Below are positions 16,163 through 24,692 of a stretch of 64,000 nt of DNA, one piece after another. The stretch spans positions 56,720-120,719 of the forward strand of contig UQLS01000005.1 of the NCBI GenBank assembly GCA_900541915.1, read 5' to 3'. The stretch comes from an uncultured Phascolarctobacterium sp. (lineage in GTDB: Bacteria > Bacillota > Negativicutes > Acidaminococcales > Acidaminococcaceae). Every line of letters starts with the position of its first letter. Position 1 is the stretch's first letter. The position numbers were made by a program, and so were the translations under genes. Below the pieces are notes generated by a model. It was not told the DNA's origin and searched no databases. It saw nothing but the letters and a program-made list of their open reading frames with translations.

Positions 16163-17392
16163 ATGGATGAGTTTAATGTTCGGCAAAGCATAGAGAATTT
16201 AAGCGGCTACACTGTGCAGCATGTAGAAGCTAAAATCATTGCTGATACTAATGAAAGTAACTATCCTATGCCGGAAGAAGTAAAGAAAAAAATTCTGGCA
16301 ATGACAGAAGCCTTTCCGTTTCATCGCTATCCTCCCATTAAGGCGGAGAATCTGTCTGAAACCATCGCCAAAGAGCTGGATTTACCTAATGATAATGTGA
16401 GAATTGGCAATGGCGCGGGAGAATTGCTGCAAAAGGCCTGTTATGCTTTTGGCGGCAGTGGAAAAAAGATTGCTTTTCCCGTACCATCGTATGATATGTA
16501 TGCTACTTATGTACAGTTATCAGACAGTGAAGCCGCACCGTACAGACTTACTGAAGATGGGTATCTGGATGCAGAAGCGATTATCAATTTCTGTAATTCA
16601 GAGCAGGTTGCCTTATTGATTATCTGTAATCCCAATAATCCTACCGGTAATTACAATCCGTTGCCGCAGGTAGAAAGAATTATTGCTTCCATCAAATGTC
16701 CGGTAGTTGTTGATGAAGCGTGCATGGAATTTGCGGGCGGCAGGGATGTGGACAGCCTTGATATGCGGCCGCTGAATAAAATCTGGCTTGTAGCAGGTTC
16801 AGTACTGACTATCAGCGGGAAATACAGTAATCTTTTGTGTATTCGCACTTTTTCTAAAGCGTATGGATTGGCAGGTCTGCGCTGTGGTTATGTGGTTGGC
16901 TGCAGCGGGATTATCAGAATTTTAGGCAAGACGCTTTTGCCATATCAGGTAAATGCTTATACCCTTATGGCAGCTAAGCTGGTATATGAAAATAAGCTGC
17001 TTTACAGGGAGCTGATAAAAAAGGTTGTGCAGGAACGGCAGCTGCTGATTGATTTTCTGCAGCATCAGGGCTTTGAAGTTTGGCCGTCAGCTGCAAATTT
17101 TGTACTTTTCAGGGCTAATGGCAGAATGGCAGAAATACTGGCAGAAAGTCATGACGAGGTTTATGGCAGAGATGAAAAAATGACAGCGCTGGAAAAAAGC
17201 GGACATTTTATTTATCGTTATCTGCTTAGTCATGGTATTCTGACTGCTGATTTAGCTGCCTGTCCGCAGCTTTCCGGCAGTATAAGGCTGACCGTAGTCT
17301 TGCCGGAAGAAAATGAAATAATAAGACAGCAATTGCAGCTTTTATGTGCAGATGTATTTGTGCACGGCAATAAAACACGAGAGGAATTATAG
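16163..17392 (+). CDS. HisC-like PLP-dependent aminotransferase
   Basis: A 409-residue class I/II aminotransferase closest to histidinol-phosphate aminotransferase. CNPNNPTG (substrate/PLP motif), VVDEACMEF, and the PLP-lysine site RTFSKAYGLAGLRCGY (Lys about 232) are present. It is longer than a usual HisC (350-370). Extra residues sit between the DEA motif and the lysine (around LNKIWLVAGSVL) and again near residues 325-365. No other his genes are nearby, so a role with another substrate, or in cobalamin or aromatic amino acid metabolism, is possible. Confidence 0.8.
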   Translation: MDEFNVRQSIENLSGYTVQHVEAKIIADTNESNYPMPEEVKKKILAMTEAFPFHRYPPIKAENLSETIAKELDLPNDNVRIGNGAGELLQKACYAFGGSGKKIAFPVPSYDMYATYVQLSDSEAAPYRLTEDGYLDAEAIINFCNSEQVALLIICNPNNPTGNYNPLPQVERIIASIKCPVVVDEACMEFAGGRDVDSLDMRPLNKIWLVAGSVLTISGKYSNLLCIRTFSKAYGLAGLRCGYVVGCSGIIRILGKTLLPYQVNAYTLMAAKLVYENKLLYRELIKKVVQERQLLIDFLQHQGFEVWPSAANFVLFRANGRMAEILAESHDEVYGRDEKMTALEKSGHFIYRYLLSHGILTADLAACPQLSGSIRLTVVLPEENEIIRQQLQLLCADVFVHGNKTREEL

Positions 17393-17482
17393 CCTTTCGT
17401 GTTTTTATTTTTTTATAAAATTTTGCAATTAGCTATTGCTAACTTAGTGAGAGTGTGATAAGATTACAGTAAAGTTAGTCGA

Positions 17483-17572
17483 TGCTAACCAATGCAGAAA
17501 TTTAACCCTTCTGTATTATATATAATTGACCTTGACTATCCCTTTGCATCTTCTGTTTTGCATTGGTTAGCA
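17483..17572 (+). promoter_or_regulatory. Inverted repeat in the DUF3793 leader
   Basis: Perfect 14-base arms (17483-17496 TGCTAACCAATGCA; 17559-17572) enclose 62 bases that hold a smaller hairpin (CAGAA/TTCTG). The right arm ends 15 bases before the ribosome binding site of the next gene. TTAGC/GCTAA and GTTAG/CTAAC short palindromes lie at the upstream side. It may be an RNA leader structure or a pair of protein-binding sites for an iron-type regulator; I recognise no known family. Confidence 0.45.
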
Positions 17573-17597
17573 AAAACTACGATGGCAGGAGGCAAGT

Positions 17598-18173
17598 ATG
17601 AATTTGTTCGGCTTTCATAAATTTGATGAGCTGGTGGCCTTTCATTGTTCGCCGGTATTGCTGCAGGTAAAGCCGGCTAATGTTATCTCGCTGCCGCAGT
17701 TTGAGGCAGAAGAGCTGCAAAAACTGTTATCTAAGTATAATGAAGAGTTTCAGTTACACGGCATTGTTTTCAGGTTGTTGTGCCGCTGCAGCAGGAAAAG
17801 TCTGCTTCTGATATATAACAAAGCAAAGCTTGAAGAAGTGCTGCAGGATAGGGGCTGCCGCGCGTATCTGACAGCTGCCGGATATGACAGAGATAATTCT
17901 CTGGAAGAAGATTTACTGACTTTGGAAAAAAGGCTGCAGCAGGAATGTGAGTTTCCCCATGAGATTGGTATCTTCCTTGGTTATCCGCTGGAGGATGTAC
18001 TGGGGTTTGTATTAAATAAAGGCAACAGCTGTAAATACAGCGGTTATTGGAAGGTATATGGTGATGTAGAACAGGCGAAAAAGCTTTTTGCTACTTATGA
18101 GAAGTGCAGGGATTCCGTACTGCAAAAGCTTACGGAAGGCTTATCGCTTTATAATGCAGTAACGGCTATATAA
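17598..18173 (+). CDS. DUF3793 family protein
   Basis: A 191-residue cytoplasmic protein of the DUF3793 family, found in anaerobic Firmicutes and often beside ferrous-iron transport or flavodoxin genes. The function is unknown. HCSPVLLQVKPANVISL near the start and HEIGIFLGYPLEDVLGF near residue 120 are the conserved blocks, and several cysteines (LCRCSRKS) are present. It is followed ten bases later by flavodoxin, suggesting an iron or redox role. Confidence 0.82.
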   Translation: MNLFGFHKFDELVAFHCSPVLLQVKPANVISLPQFEAEELQKLLSKYNEEFQLHGIVFRLLCRCSRKSLLLIYNKAKLEEVLQDRGCRAYLTAAGYDRDNSLEEDLLTLEKRLQQECEFPHEIGIFLGYPLEDVLGFVLNKGNSCKYSGYWKVYGDVEQAKKLFATYEKCRDSVLQKLTEGLSLYNAVTAI

Positions 18174-18183
18174 GGAGGCTATC

Positions 18184-18609
18184 ATGGAAAAAATACCTGT
18201 AATTTACTGGAGTGGTACCGGTAATACGCAAATCATGGCGCAGGCAGTTGCCGAAGCAATCAATAACTCTGGTGCAGAAGCTCTTTTAACAGAAGTAGGT
18301 CAGATTTCTGCGTCAGAAGCAGCACAATATCCGGCGTTGGCGCTGGGATGTTCTGCTATGGGGGCAGAGGTGCTGGAAGAGTACGAATTTGAACCGTTTT
18401 TTACAGAACTGGAAAAAATGCTGGCAGGTAAAAAAGTAGCGTTGTTCGGTTCCTACGGCTGGGGTGGTTCCTATATGCAGGACTGGGAAAATAGAGTTAC
18501 TGCAGCCGGAGCTGAGCTGGTAGCTCCAGGTGTATTGGCACTTAATGCGCCGGATGATTCTGCTTTAGAAGCCTGTGCGGCTATTGGCAAATTATTAGCT
18601 GCTAGATAA
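18184..18609 (+). CDS. Flavodoxin
   Basis: A 141-residue short-chain flavodoxin that carries one or two electrons on FMN in place of ferredoxin. The phosphate-binding loop WSGTGNTQIMA (residues about 9-19), the CSAMGAEVLEE segment and LFGSYGWGGSYMQDW fit the family. AAGGAGG lies before the ATG. Its pairing with DUF3793 suggests co-expression, perhaps under iron limitation. Confidence 0.93.
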   Translation: MEKIPVIYWSGTGNTQIMAQAVAEAINNSGAEALLTEVGQISASEAAQYPALALGCSAMGAEVLEEYEFEPFFTELEKMLAGKKVALFGSYGWGGSYMQDWENRVTAAGAELVAPGVLALNAPDDSALEACAAIGKLLAAR

Positions 18610-18664
18610 ATTGTTTGAAGTTTGCCTGCTAATCAGGTGAATATATATTTTCTCCTCCAAAGAG

Positions 18665-18695
18665 CAAAAGGAATCTGTTGAGCAGGTTCCTTTTG
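18665..18695 (+). terminator. Intrinsic terminator after flavodoxin
   Basis: CAAAAGGAA (18665-18673) pairs with TTCCTTTTG (18687-18695), with an inner CTG/CAG, followed by a T-rich run. Confidence 0.85.
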
Positions 18696-18715
18696 TTTTT
18701 TATTTGTGCACATTG

Positions 18716-18744
18716 TTTACTAATAAAATATATTTTGTTATAAT
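18716..18744 (+). promoter_or_regulatory. MFS transporter promoter
   Basis: TTTACT (18716-18721), 17-base spacer, TATAAT (18739-18744). Confidence 0.65.
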
Positions 18745-18804
18745 ATTTAACATCTTTTTTTAAAGAGGGTTTTGAAGCACAAATATAAAGAAAGAAGCGT
18801 TGGA

Positions 18805-19998
18805 ATGAAAAATTGGAAAATTGTTTTAGCTATACTTACGACTAATGTAGTCTTTATGTCGGCAAGCTATACGATGCTGATACCGTTCCTGCCCATGTAT
18901 CTGATTAAAGAACTTGGTGTTTCTCAGGAAGATGTAAAAATGTGGTCAGGAGCAATCTTTTCTGTTACTTTCCTGATTGGCGGCATTATGTCTCCTATTT
19001 GGGGCAGGATGGCTGATAAGAAGGGCAAAAAGCTGATGGCTATTCGCTCAGGACTGGGACTGGCTATCGTTTATCTTTTAGGGGCAGTAGTAACTTCACC
19101 GGAGCAGATGTTCTGTGTACGTGTGCTGCATGGTTTTGCTGCCGGGCTCTGGTCTGTGTGTTTAGCGATTGCAACTTCCAGTGTACCTATTGATAAGCTG
19201 GGTGTAAGTCTTGGTATCATGCAGTCGGGCTTAACTGTCGGTAACGTGGTAGGGCCGCTTTTAGGTGGTTTTTTAGCTTCTGTTTTTGGCATGCGCTCTT
19301 CTTTTTATTTTGGCGGCATTATGCTTTTAATTATTACTCTGGTATTTTACGTATATATACCGGAGCCTCCTAAAGGTAAAAGCGAGGTTGGTCAGCCGGA
19401 AGAAAGCAACAGAGAGCTGCTGCGTCAGCCTGCTGTAATGGAAACGCTTTTATATGCAGGCGTTGTGCAGATGGTTATCCTTTTAATTCAGCCGATACTG
19501 AGTCTCTATGTAGCGGAATTGAATCACAGTATGGATAATATCATCTTTATATCTGGACTGGTATTTTCTTTGGTTGGTGTAGCAAGTGCTATAACGGCGC
19601 CTTTCTGGGGTCGTTTCGGGCAGCGCAGAGGTTTCTACTGTTCACTGTACATTGCTGCAGCTCTCTCCGGTATTGCTATGATTTGTACTGCCATGCCGGA
19701 CTCTTTATGGAATTTTGCTATTGTTAATTTTGTAGTAGGTATGTTTTTTGCCGGTATTAATCCGTCAATCAGCGCTATTTTGACTAATAAGACTAAACAT
19801 AGCCAGCGAGGGCGTATTTTTGGCTTTATGTTTTCCGCTCAGCAGATGGGTTCCATGGTAGGCCCGTTAGCCGGCGGTGTTTTAGCAACTTACTTTCCGC
19901 TGAAAACAGTATTTTATGTGGGCGGTATATTCCTGCTTTTAATTAGCGCTGCTGTATTTATGCGGCATCGTGGTGAAAAAGAACAGGTTCTGCTGTAA
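18805..19998 (+). CDS. MFS transporter (multidrug/drug exporter type)
   Basis: A 397-residue major facilitator with about 12 hydrophobic segments. The loop 2-3 motif GRMADKKGKKLMAIRSGLG (motif A) and the motif C-like GNVVGPLLGG in helix 5 mark the drug:H+ antiporter family (MdtG/TetA-like). The substrate is not predictable. A TTG at 18772 would add 11 residues, but a site only two bases away makes it unlikely; ATG 18805 begins right before the first helix. It stands alone between a promoter and a strong terminator. Confidence 0.85.
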   Translation: MKNWKIVLAILTTNVVFMSASYTMLIPFLPMYLIKELGVSQEDVKMWSGAIFSVTFLIGGIMSPIWGRMADKKGKKLMAIRSGLGLAIVYLLGAVVTSPEQMFCVRVLHGFAAGLWSVCLAIATSSVPIDKLGVSLGIMQSGLTVGNVVGPLLGGFLASVFGMRSSFYFGGIMLLIITLVFYVYIPEPPKGKSEVGQPEESNRELLRQPAVMETLLYAGVVQMVILLIQPILSLYVAELNHSMDNIIFISGLVFSLVGVASAITAPFWGRFGQRRGFYCSLYIAAALSGIAMICTAMPDSLWNFAIVNFVVGMFFAGINPSISAILTNKTKHSQRGRIFGFMFSAQQMGSMVGPLAGGVLATYFPLKTVFYVGGIFLLLISAAVFMRHRGEKEQVLL

Positions 19999-20011
19999 TT
20001 AGCTGTAAATT

Positions 20012-20051
20012 AAAAGAACGTATTTTAACATTAGTTAAAATACGTTCTTTT
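20012..20051. terminator. Long bidirectional terminator
   Basis: Eighteen-base perfect arms (20012-20029 and 20034-20051) with an ATTA loop, flanked by T-rich sequence, separate convergent genes. Confidence 0.88.
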
Positions 20052-20774
20052 TTATTGTTCCTGCATTGCTTTGTGTTCTGTTTCAGTTGTTTTGATAACT
20101 TGCTCACTAGATGTATCTTCATTAATTTGTGCAGAAGAAGTATTTTGCTCAGAATCAGCAGCTTTTTCTTGCTGCTTCTGCTGCTGTTTTTGCTCAGCAG
20201 AGTTATCAGTGTTTTGTGTTTCAGTGTTCTTAGGAGTATCTGCTTTAGCAGCAGTGGTTTCTTGCGCGTCGACCTTGGCTGCAGGTGCTTTAGCTTCTTT
20301 CGCTTCCGGATTTTCAGCTTTAGCTGCAACTGCATTTTCTGTTTGCTTAGCTGCAGCTTTCTGCTTCGTTTTTTCAGCAGTTTTTTTCTGGACAAAGTCA
20401 TCTACGAACAACACCAGTTTTTCAGGACCGGAGCCGGGAATAACAGAAATGGTCTTAGAAACATTGTTATTCCAAATGGTTTCGCCGGCTTTACTGTAAC
20501 CGATTTCTTCCAGCTTGGTTAACTGCAGACGATCTGCTGAAAGCAGATATTTTATTTTGATTTCGGTAATATCGTATTTAGGGTCGCCAAGCATAACCTT
20601 AGCCCAAAACAGGACTGTGTTGTTATCGTGAATCTTTAAAGTCCTGCTGTCGATATACCAGGAGTTATTATTAGGAGAATCTTTACCCGCCAGCAGCCAG
20701 CGTTCGTTATCAGCAGCAAAAACTGACGAGGAGAGAAGCAGCAAGCTGAGCAATAGGCTAAAAATAATTTTCAT
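20052..20774 (-). CDS. Secreted protein with adhesin-E-like domain and low-complexity tail
   Basis: About 240 residues. A signal peptide (MKIIFSLLLSLLLLSSSVFA) is followed by a folded region of about 110 residues resembling the surface-adhesin protein E domain (RWLLAGKDS, SWYIDSRTLKIHDN, FWAKVML). The last 105 residues are a disordered Ala/Lys/Gln/Glu/Thr-rich tail with runs of KQQQKQQEK type. Function is unknown; an envelope role is likely. ATG 20774 begins the signal peptide, although a good ribosome site is not visible there. The gene is divergent from the pseudopilus cluster. Confidence 0.65.
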   Translation of the reverse strand: MKIIFSLLLSLLLLSSSVFAADNERWLLAGKDSPNNNSWYIDSRTLKIHDNNTVLFWAKVMLGDPKYDITEIKIKYLLSADRLQLTKLEEIGYSKAGETIWNNNVSKTISVIPGSGPEKLVLFVDDFVQKKTAEKTKQKAAAKQTENAVAAKAENPEAKEAKAPAAKVDAQETTAAKADTPKNTETQNTDNSAEQKQQQKQQEKAADSEQNTSSAQINEDTSSEQVIKTTETEHKAMQEQ

Positions 20775-20992
20775 AATGAGTACCATGGCCTTTGTTGGAA
20801 TACGGATAGAATATACTTTCATCCTGCTTATAAGTATAAAAGGGGGCTGCGGCAGTGTCAAGAAAAGGCAGCGCTCAGTGAAGGCTGCATGGCAATGTTC
20901 ACTGTTTAGACAATGTTTCTTCACAGATGTGGCGATGATGTACAGGTAAAAAAGTGCTGCTGTGGAATGTTTGTTTAAGCAGGGAGGGGATG

Positions 20993-22195
20993 ATGATAAA
21001 TCAATATTCATGGAGGGCACGTAGTGCAACAGGCAAAAGTTTCAGCGGTAAAATAGCTGCGTCCTCTGCTGACGAAGCAGTTTTACAGCTGCGGCAGCAT
21101 TACAGGTATGTAGTTGCCTTGAAGCCCTGCAGGTATGAGCAAGTATTTATAAGGGTGCGACGCAGCAGGAGATTTACAGATAAACAGCGCATTGCTTTTT
21201 TTAAACAGTTAGCTGTAATTTTAAACAGTGGCATTCCTTTATTGCAGGGAATAGAAATATTGCAGCAAAGACTCGATAAAAAACTGGGGACAGTTTGCCA
21301 GCAGTTAATTCAAAGGCTGCAGGCCGGCAGTACGCTGCATGAAGCAATGAACTGTGAACGTGTATTTTTCCCGCCGCTGGCAGTTACGCTTACTGCTGCA
21401 GGTGAAAGCGGCGGTGAGCTGGAACGTGTTTTGGAAGCGGCTGCTGAATATTATGCACGGCAGTATGAGCTGAAATGCTTTTTATACAAGGCTGCAGCCT
21501 ATCCGCTTTTTTTATTGGCGGCAACTGCTGCTGTATCACTGTTCTTTTTATTCTACGTTCTGCCGCAGCTGGCAGGAGTCTATACCTCCATGCAGGCACA
21601 GCCGGACTACTTTCTGCAGTGGGTTTTGCGGATGAATAACTTTGTATCAGAGCATACTTTGCTGTTAGCGGCAATACTAGCAGGTACAGCTGTGCTGCTT
21701 AGTCTGCATCAAGCTGCCCTGCGTACTACTATATTGCAGCTGCCGGGTATTAAGGGGATTTATGGACTGGTACAGGAAATACGCTTTTGTAAGCTGCTGG
21801 CACTGTTGCTGAACAGCGGTTTAAATATTACTATTGCGGCCGAAGAAGCTGGTAAGACATTTACTGATGAAGCAAGGCTGGGTCAGCTGTATCTTTTTCG
21901 GCAGAGCTTACTGCGCGGCGTTGATATAGGTATAGCAGCGCAAAGAGCCGGCTGTATTTTTTCACCGTTGACCAGAGAATTTATAGCCATTGGTGCAGCA
22001 ACAGGCTGTCTGCCGCAGATGCTTAACGAGGCTGCCGGTATTTTAGAGCAGGATCTGCAAAGTAAGCTGGAAAAGTTTCGGGAGTTGTTTGCACCGGTGT
22101 TGCTGCTTATTGCCGCCTTATTGACTGCGCTGGTAGTATGCTCTGTTATGGGTCCGCTTTTTGATTTATTTACCGCTTTGCCTGAATATGAATAA
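20993..22195 (+). CDS. Type II secretion / type IV pilus inner-membrane protein (GspF/PilC/ComGB-like)
   Basis: A 400-residue polytopic platform protein of pseudopilus assembly. The N-terminal YSWRARSATGKSFSGKI segment and two F domains are visible (FFKQLAVILNSGIPLLQGIE near residue 70; CKLLALLLNSGLNITIAAEE near 270), each followed by hydrophobic helices. AGGGAGG is five bases before ATG 20993. It opens a six-gene overlapping operon, but no GspE-type ATPase, prepilin peptidase or secretin gene is in this window. Confidence 0.88.
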   Translation: MINQYSWRARSATGKSFSGKIAASSADEAVLQLRQHYRYVVALKPCRYEQVFIRVRRSRRFTDKQRIAFFKQLAVILNSGIPLLQGIEILQQRLDKKLGTVCQQLIQRLQAGSTLHEAMNCERVFFPPLAVTLTAAGESGGELERVLEAAAEYYARQYELKCFLYKAAAYPLFLLAATAAVSLFFLFYVLPQLAGVYTSMQAQPDYFLQWVLRMNNFVSEHTLLLAAILAGTAVLLSLHQAALRTTILQLPGIKGIYGLVQEIRFCKLLALLLNSGLNITIAAEEAGKTFTDEARLGQLYLFRQSLLRGVDIGIAAQRAGCIFSPLTREFIAIGAATGCLPQMLNEAAGILEQDLQSKLEKFRELFAPVLLLIAALLTALVVCSVMGPLFDLFTALPEYE

Positions 22196-22208
22196 AGGAG
22201 ATGAAAAG

Positions 22209-22583
22209 ATGATGAAAGGTGGTAAGCAGGGAGGCTTTACCCTGATTGAAATTGTGGCAGCTGCTGCACTTTTAGGTGTGCTTTTAACAATGCTTATGCC
22301 GTCACTGGAAGGTGCTAATGAAAAAGTTAAAAATGCCAAGCTGAAAAACGATCTGGCTGCAGTAGACCAGGCTTTACAGCTGTATAAGCTGGAGAATGGT
22401 ACTTTGCCGGAGGGACTTACCGAGCTTGATGGCAGTTATTTAGCCAAAGGCAGCGACTTCAAAGATGCACTAAACGAAGATTTAACTTATACGGTAGAAA
22501 GTGATGGCCTTACTTACACATTAAAAGGGAAAAATGCTGCTGGCAATGAGGTCGTTTCCGGTGGCAGCAAGTCAGCGCAGTAA
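22209..22583 (+). CDS. Major pseudopilin-like protein (GspG/ComGC type)
   Basis: A 124-residue prepilin. The leader MMKGGKQGG is cut before FTLIEIVAAAALLGVLL, with the conserved Glu at +5. The mature part has the GspG-like heptad region (NDLAAVDQALQLYKLENGTLPE). AAAGGAG is eight bases before ATG 22209, 13 bases after the gspF-like stop. It is the best candidate for the main fibre subunit of this cluster. Confidence 0.88.
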   Translation: MMKGGKQGGFTLIEIVAAAALLGVLLTMLMPSLEGANEKVKNAKLKNDLAAVDQALQLYKLENGTLPEGLTELDGSYLAKGSDFKDALNEDLTYTVESDGLTYTLKGKNAAGNEVVSGGSKSAQ

Positions 22584-23040
22584 AAAGAGCGGTTTTATTT
22601 TTACGGATATTTTGGCAGGCTGCTTTATATTAGGATTAGCTGCTGCAATGCTGCTGGTTGGCGGCAGCAGCTGGCTGAAATATTATCATCAGCAGCAGTT
22701 AAAACAGGCAGCAGCTGTACTTTCAGCAGATATAAGACTGCTGCAGCGTCAGTCCTTATTTGATGATGGTATTTTAAACAGGCAGATAAAATTTATGACT
22801 GATAAAAAAGGCTACGCTTTTTATGTAGACAGGAAAGTAAAAAAGCGTGTTTATTTCAGCGATTTCGGCTGCGGTGATGTCAGGCTGGATAATAAGCTGA
22901 CTTATGTTCAATATACCAATAACGGCAGTCCGTCCATGACTGGCAATATCATTCTTAAACATCAAAAGCTGCCGGGAAGTTTCTGTACTTTATCCATACA
23001 GCCAGTAACGGGAAGAGTGGTTATAAGTGAAGAAAAATAG
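22534..23040 (+). CDS. Minor pseudopilin-like protein (GspH type) with Asp at +5
   Basis: Up to 168 residues. A prepilin site (KKSG before FIFTDILAGCFILGLAAAM) is present, but the fifth mature residue is Asp instead of Glu. The C-terminal part is beta-rich and fits GspH/FimT proteins. The start is uncertain: ATG 22534 (AAGGG upstream), ATG 22546 or GTG 22561 (GAGG nine bases upstream) all overlap the preceding gene. Translation is probably coupled. Confidence 0.72.
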   Translation: MLLAMRSFPVAASQRSKKSGFIFTDILAGCFILGLAAAMLLVGGSSWLKYYHQQQLKQAAAVLSADIRLLQRQSLFDDGILNRQIKFMTDKKGYAFYVDRKVKKRVYFSDFGCGDVRLDNKLTYVQYTNNGSPSMTGNIILKHQKLPGSFCTLSIQPVTGRVVISEEK

Positions 23041-23323
23041 AGGATTTTTCCTGATTGAAACAGCAGCTGTATTTTTGCTTACCGGCGTAATCTTACTGGG
23101 AGCTTTAAAGCTTTATGGCAGCGGTATTAGGCTGCAGCAGCGCAAACAGCAGTTAGAAAAGGCCTGGCAGGCAGGGCAGCTGCAGCTTTTTACCGGCAAG
23201 ACAGATGATGGCTTTATTGCACGGGAAAATGCTCTTGAACAAGATGGGCTGATAATGAAAGAAGTACAGATATTGGATGATAAAGGAAAAATTTGCTGCA
23301 ATCTGGTACAAATGGAAAAATGA
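23027..23323 (+). CDS. Minor pseudopilin-like protein (GspI type)
   Basis: A 98-residue prepilin-like protein with leader MKKNRG and mature start FFLIETAAVFLLTGVILLGA, including Glu at +5. It starts at GTG 23027, overlapping the previous gene by 14 bases. Its small size fits GspI/PilV-type minor pilins. Confidence 0.75.
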   Translation: MKKNRGFFLIETAAVFLLTGVILLGALKLYGSGIRLQQRKQQLEKAWQAGQLQLFTGKTDDGFIARENALEQDGLIMKEVQILDDKGKICCNLVQMEK

Positions 23324-23813
23324 ACAAGGCTTTCTTCTGGCAGAATTACAGCTAAGTATGGCTGCTGCTGCCTTACTGATGGTCATGTTTTGCAGCAGCA
23401 GTGTAAGTATTCTGCAGAATTGTCAGAAGATGCTTTTAGACATGCAGCTGCAGGATGCAGGCAGATATATGCTCAGTATGCTGGAAAAAGATTTGGCATA
23501 TGACAGCGTTCTGATTACTGTAAGCAAAGATTTCAGAGGTGCTGCCAAAGTTGGCTGCCGTACTGTATTTGGCGGCAAAAGCTATCTTTATACTTGGGAA
23601 AATAACGGCTTGTACAAGCAGACACAGACTGCCGGAACTAAGGGTAAGAATCCGTTATATATCCCTGATTGCAAAGTGATGGATTGGCAGGTCAAGAAAT
23701 TGGATGATAAAACACTGCTGGTGGAATTTATCCTGCAAAAGCAGGGATGGCAGCAGAAATTCCGGCGAGTATTTTATTGCCTGAATGGAAGGGTTGTACA
23801 GGATGGGGCGTAG
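23277..23813 (+). CDS. Minor pseudopilin-like protein (GspJ type)
   Basis: A 178-residue prepilin-like protein. The processing site follows KWKNEQG, and the mature start FLLAELQLSMAAAALLMVM has Glu at +5. The remaining residues are beta-rich, as in GspJ/ComGF-like subunits. It overlaps the upstream gene by 47 bases and has no clear ribosome site, so it probably depends on coupling. Confidence 0.75.
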   Translation: MIKEKFAAIWYKWKNEQGFLLAELQLSMAAAALLMVMFCSSSVSILQNCQKMLLDMQLQDAGRYMLSMLEKDLAYDSVLITVSKDFRGAAKVGCRTVFGGKSYLYTWENNGLYKQTQTAGTKGKNPLYIPDCKVMDWQVKKLDDKTLLVEFILQKQGWQQKFRRVFYCLNGRVVQDGA

Positions 23814-24690
23814 CAAAGGCAGTGTTTCCATTGCTTTGCTGGTTGTGGGGCTGGTGGTCTTATTACTGGCACAGATCTTTTATCTCTATGCTGGTAAAGA
23901 ATACGAAAAACATCAGCAGCTTATTCGCGCAGAGCAGCTGCGAATGCTTTGTACTTCAACGATAGAAAGTTTATCTGCAGTAAATATTTCTGATGAAAAT
24001 AAAGCGTTTAATGTCTGCTTATATCCCGGTGCTGTTCCTGCTGCAGTAAGCAGCAAGGTTAAGTTCAGTGACGATCAATGTATAAAATATTTGGAAGTAA
24101 CAGCAGAATGCGGTGAGCTGCGGCAGGTATTACGGCAGACATATTTTTCTCTGCCGGAAGCAGTAAAGGTGCAGGCGCACATTTATGGCATTATCAGCGG
24201 GACTTCGGTAACAGGAACAGAGTTTCTGCCGCCGGAAACACTATATACAGGCACAGGAGAAGTAATGTTTCCGCCAACAGAAGCTTTTGCTTTACAGGCT
24301 ATCGAAGAGTTGCCGATGGAAACACTAAGATTGAATGGACTCAGTAAACGGTTTTATTATCTGGATGACTACAGAGGCATTACCTTTGACAGAGGTATGA
24401 AGGTTTATGGCAGCGGGCTTATTGCTGCGCAGGGAAATATCATTATAAGTGATAATTGCGAGTTTACAGATCCGATTATACTGCTTACAGAAAAGAAAAT
24501 TGAAATTGGTGATAATGTTAAACTGCCGCAGGCCTTGCTGTTGTCACGCAAGGGAATCAAGGTAGGCAGCGGCTGCAGCATCGGAGGTGTCATGATGAGT
24601 AACGGTACCATAGAATTTACAGATACAGTCTCTTTTTCACATCATGAAAATCTTGTAGCGGGGTTTTCATCGTTTTATTACATTCTCTGA
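23803..24690 (+). CDS. Membrane-anchored protein with bactofilin-like C-terminus
   Basis: A 295-residue protein. One N-terminal membrane helix (VSIALLVVGLVVLLLAQIFYL) is followed by a long extracytoplasmic part. The last 90 residues have a repeating glycine/hydrophobic pattern (KVYGSGLIAAQGNIIISDNC, KIEIGDNVKLPQALLLSRK, GIKVGSGCSIGGVMMSNGT) typical of a right-handed beta-helix as in bactofilins. ATG 23803 overlaps the gspJ-like stop. Its place as last gene resembles GspK or other pilus-tip proteins, but similarity is not evident; treat the function as unknown. Confidence 0.65.
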   Translation: MGRSKGSVSIALLVVGLVVLLLAQIFYLYAGKEYEKHQQLIRAEQLRMLCTSTIESLSAVNISDENKAFNVCLYPGAVPAAVSSKVKFSDDQCIKYLEVTAECGELRQVLRQTYFSLPEAVKVQAHIYGIISGTSVTGTEFLPPETLYTGTGEVMFPPTEAFALQAIEELPMETLRLNGLSKRFYYLDDYRGITFDRGMKVYGSGLIAAQGNIIISDNCEFTDPIILLTEKKIEIGDNVKLPQALLLSRKGIKVGSGCSIGGVMMSNGTIEFTDTVSFSHHENLVAGFSSFYYIL

Positions 24691-24692
24691 AG

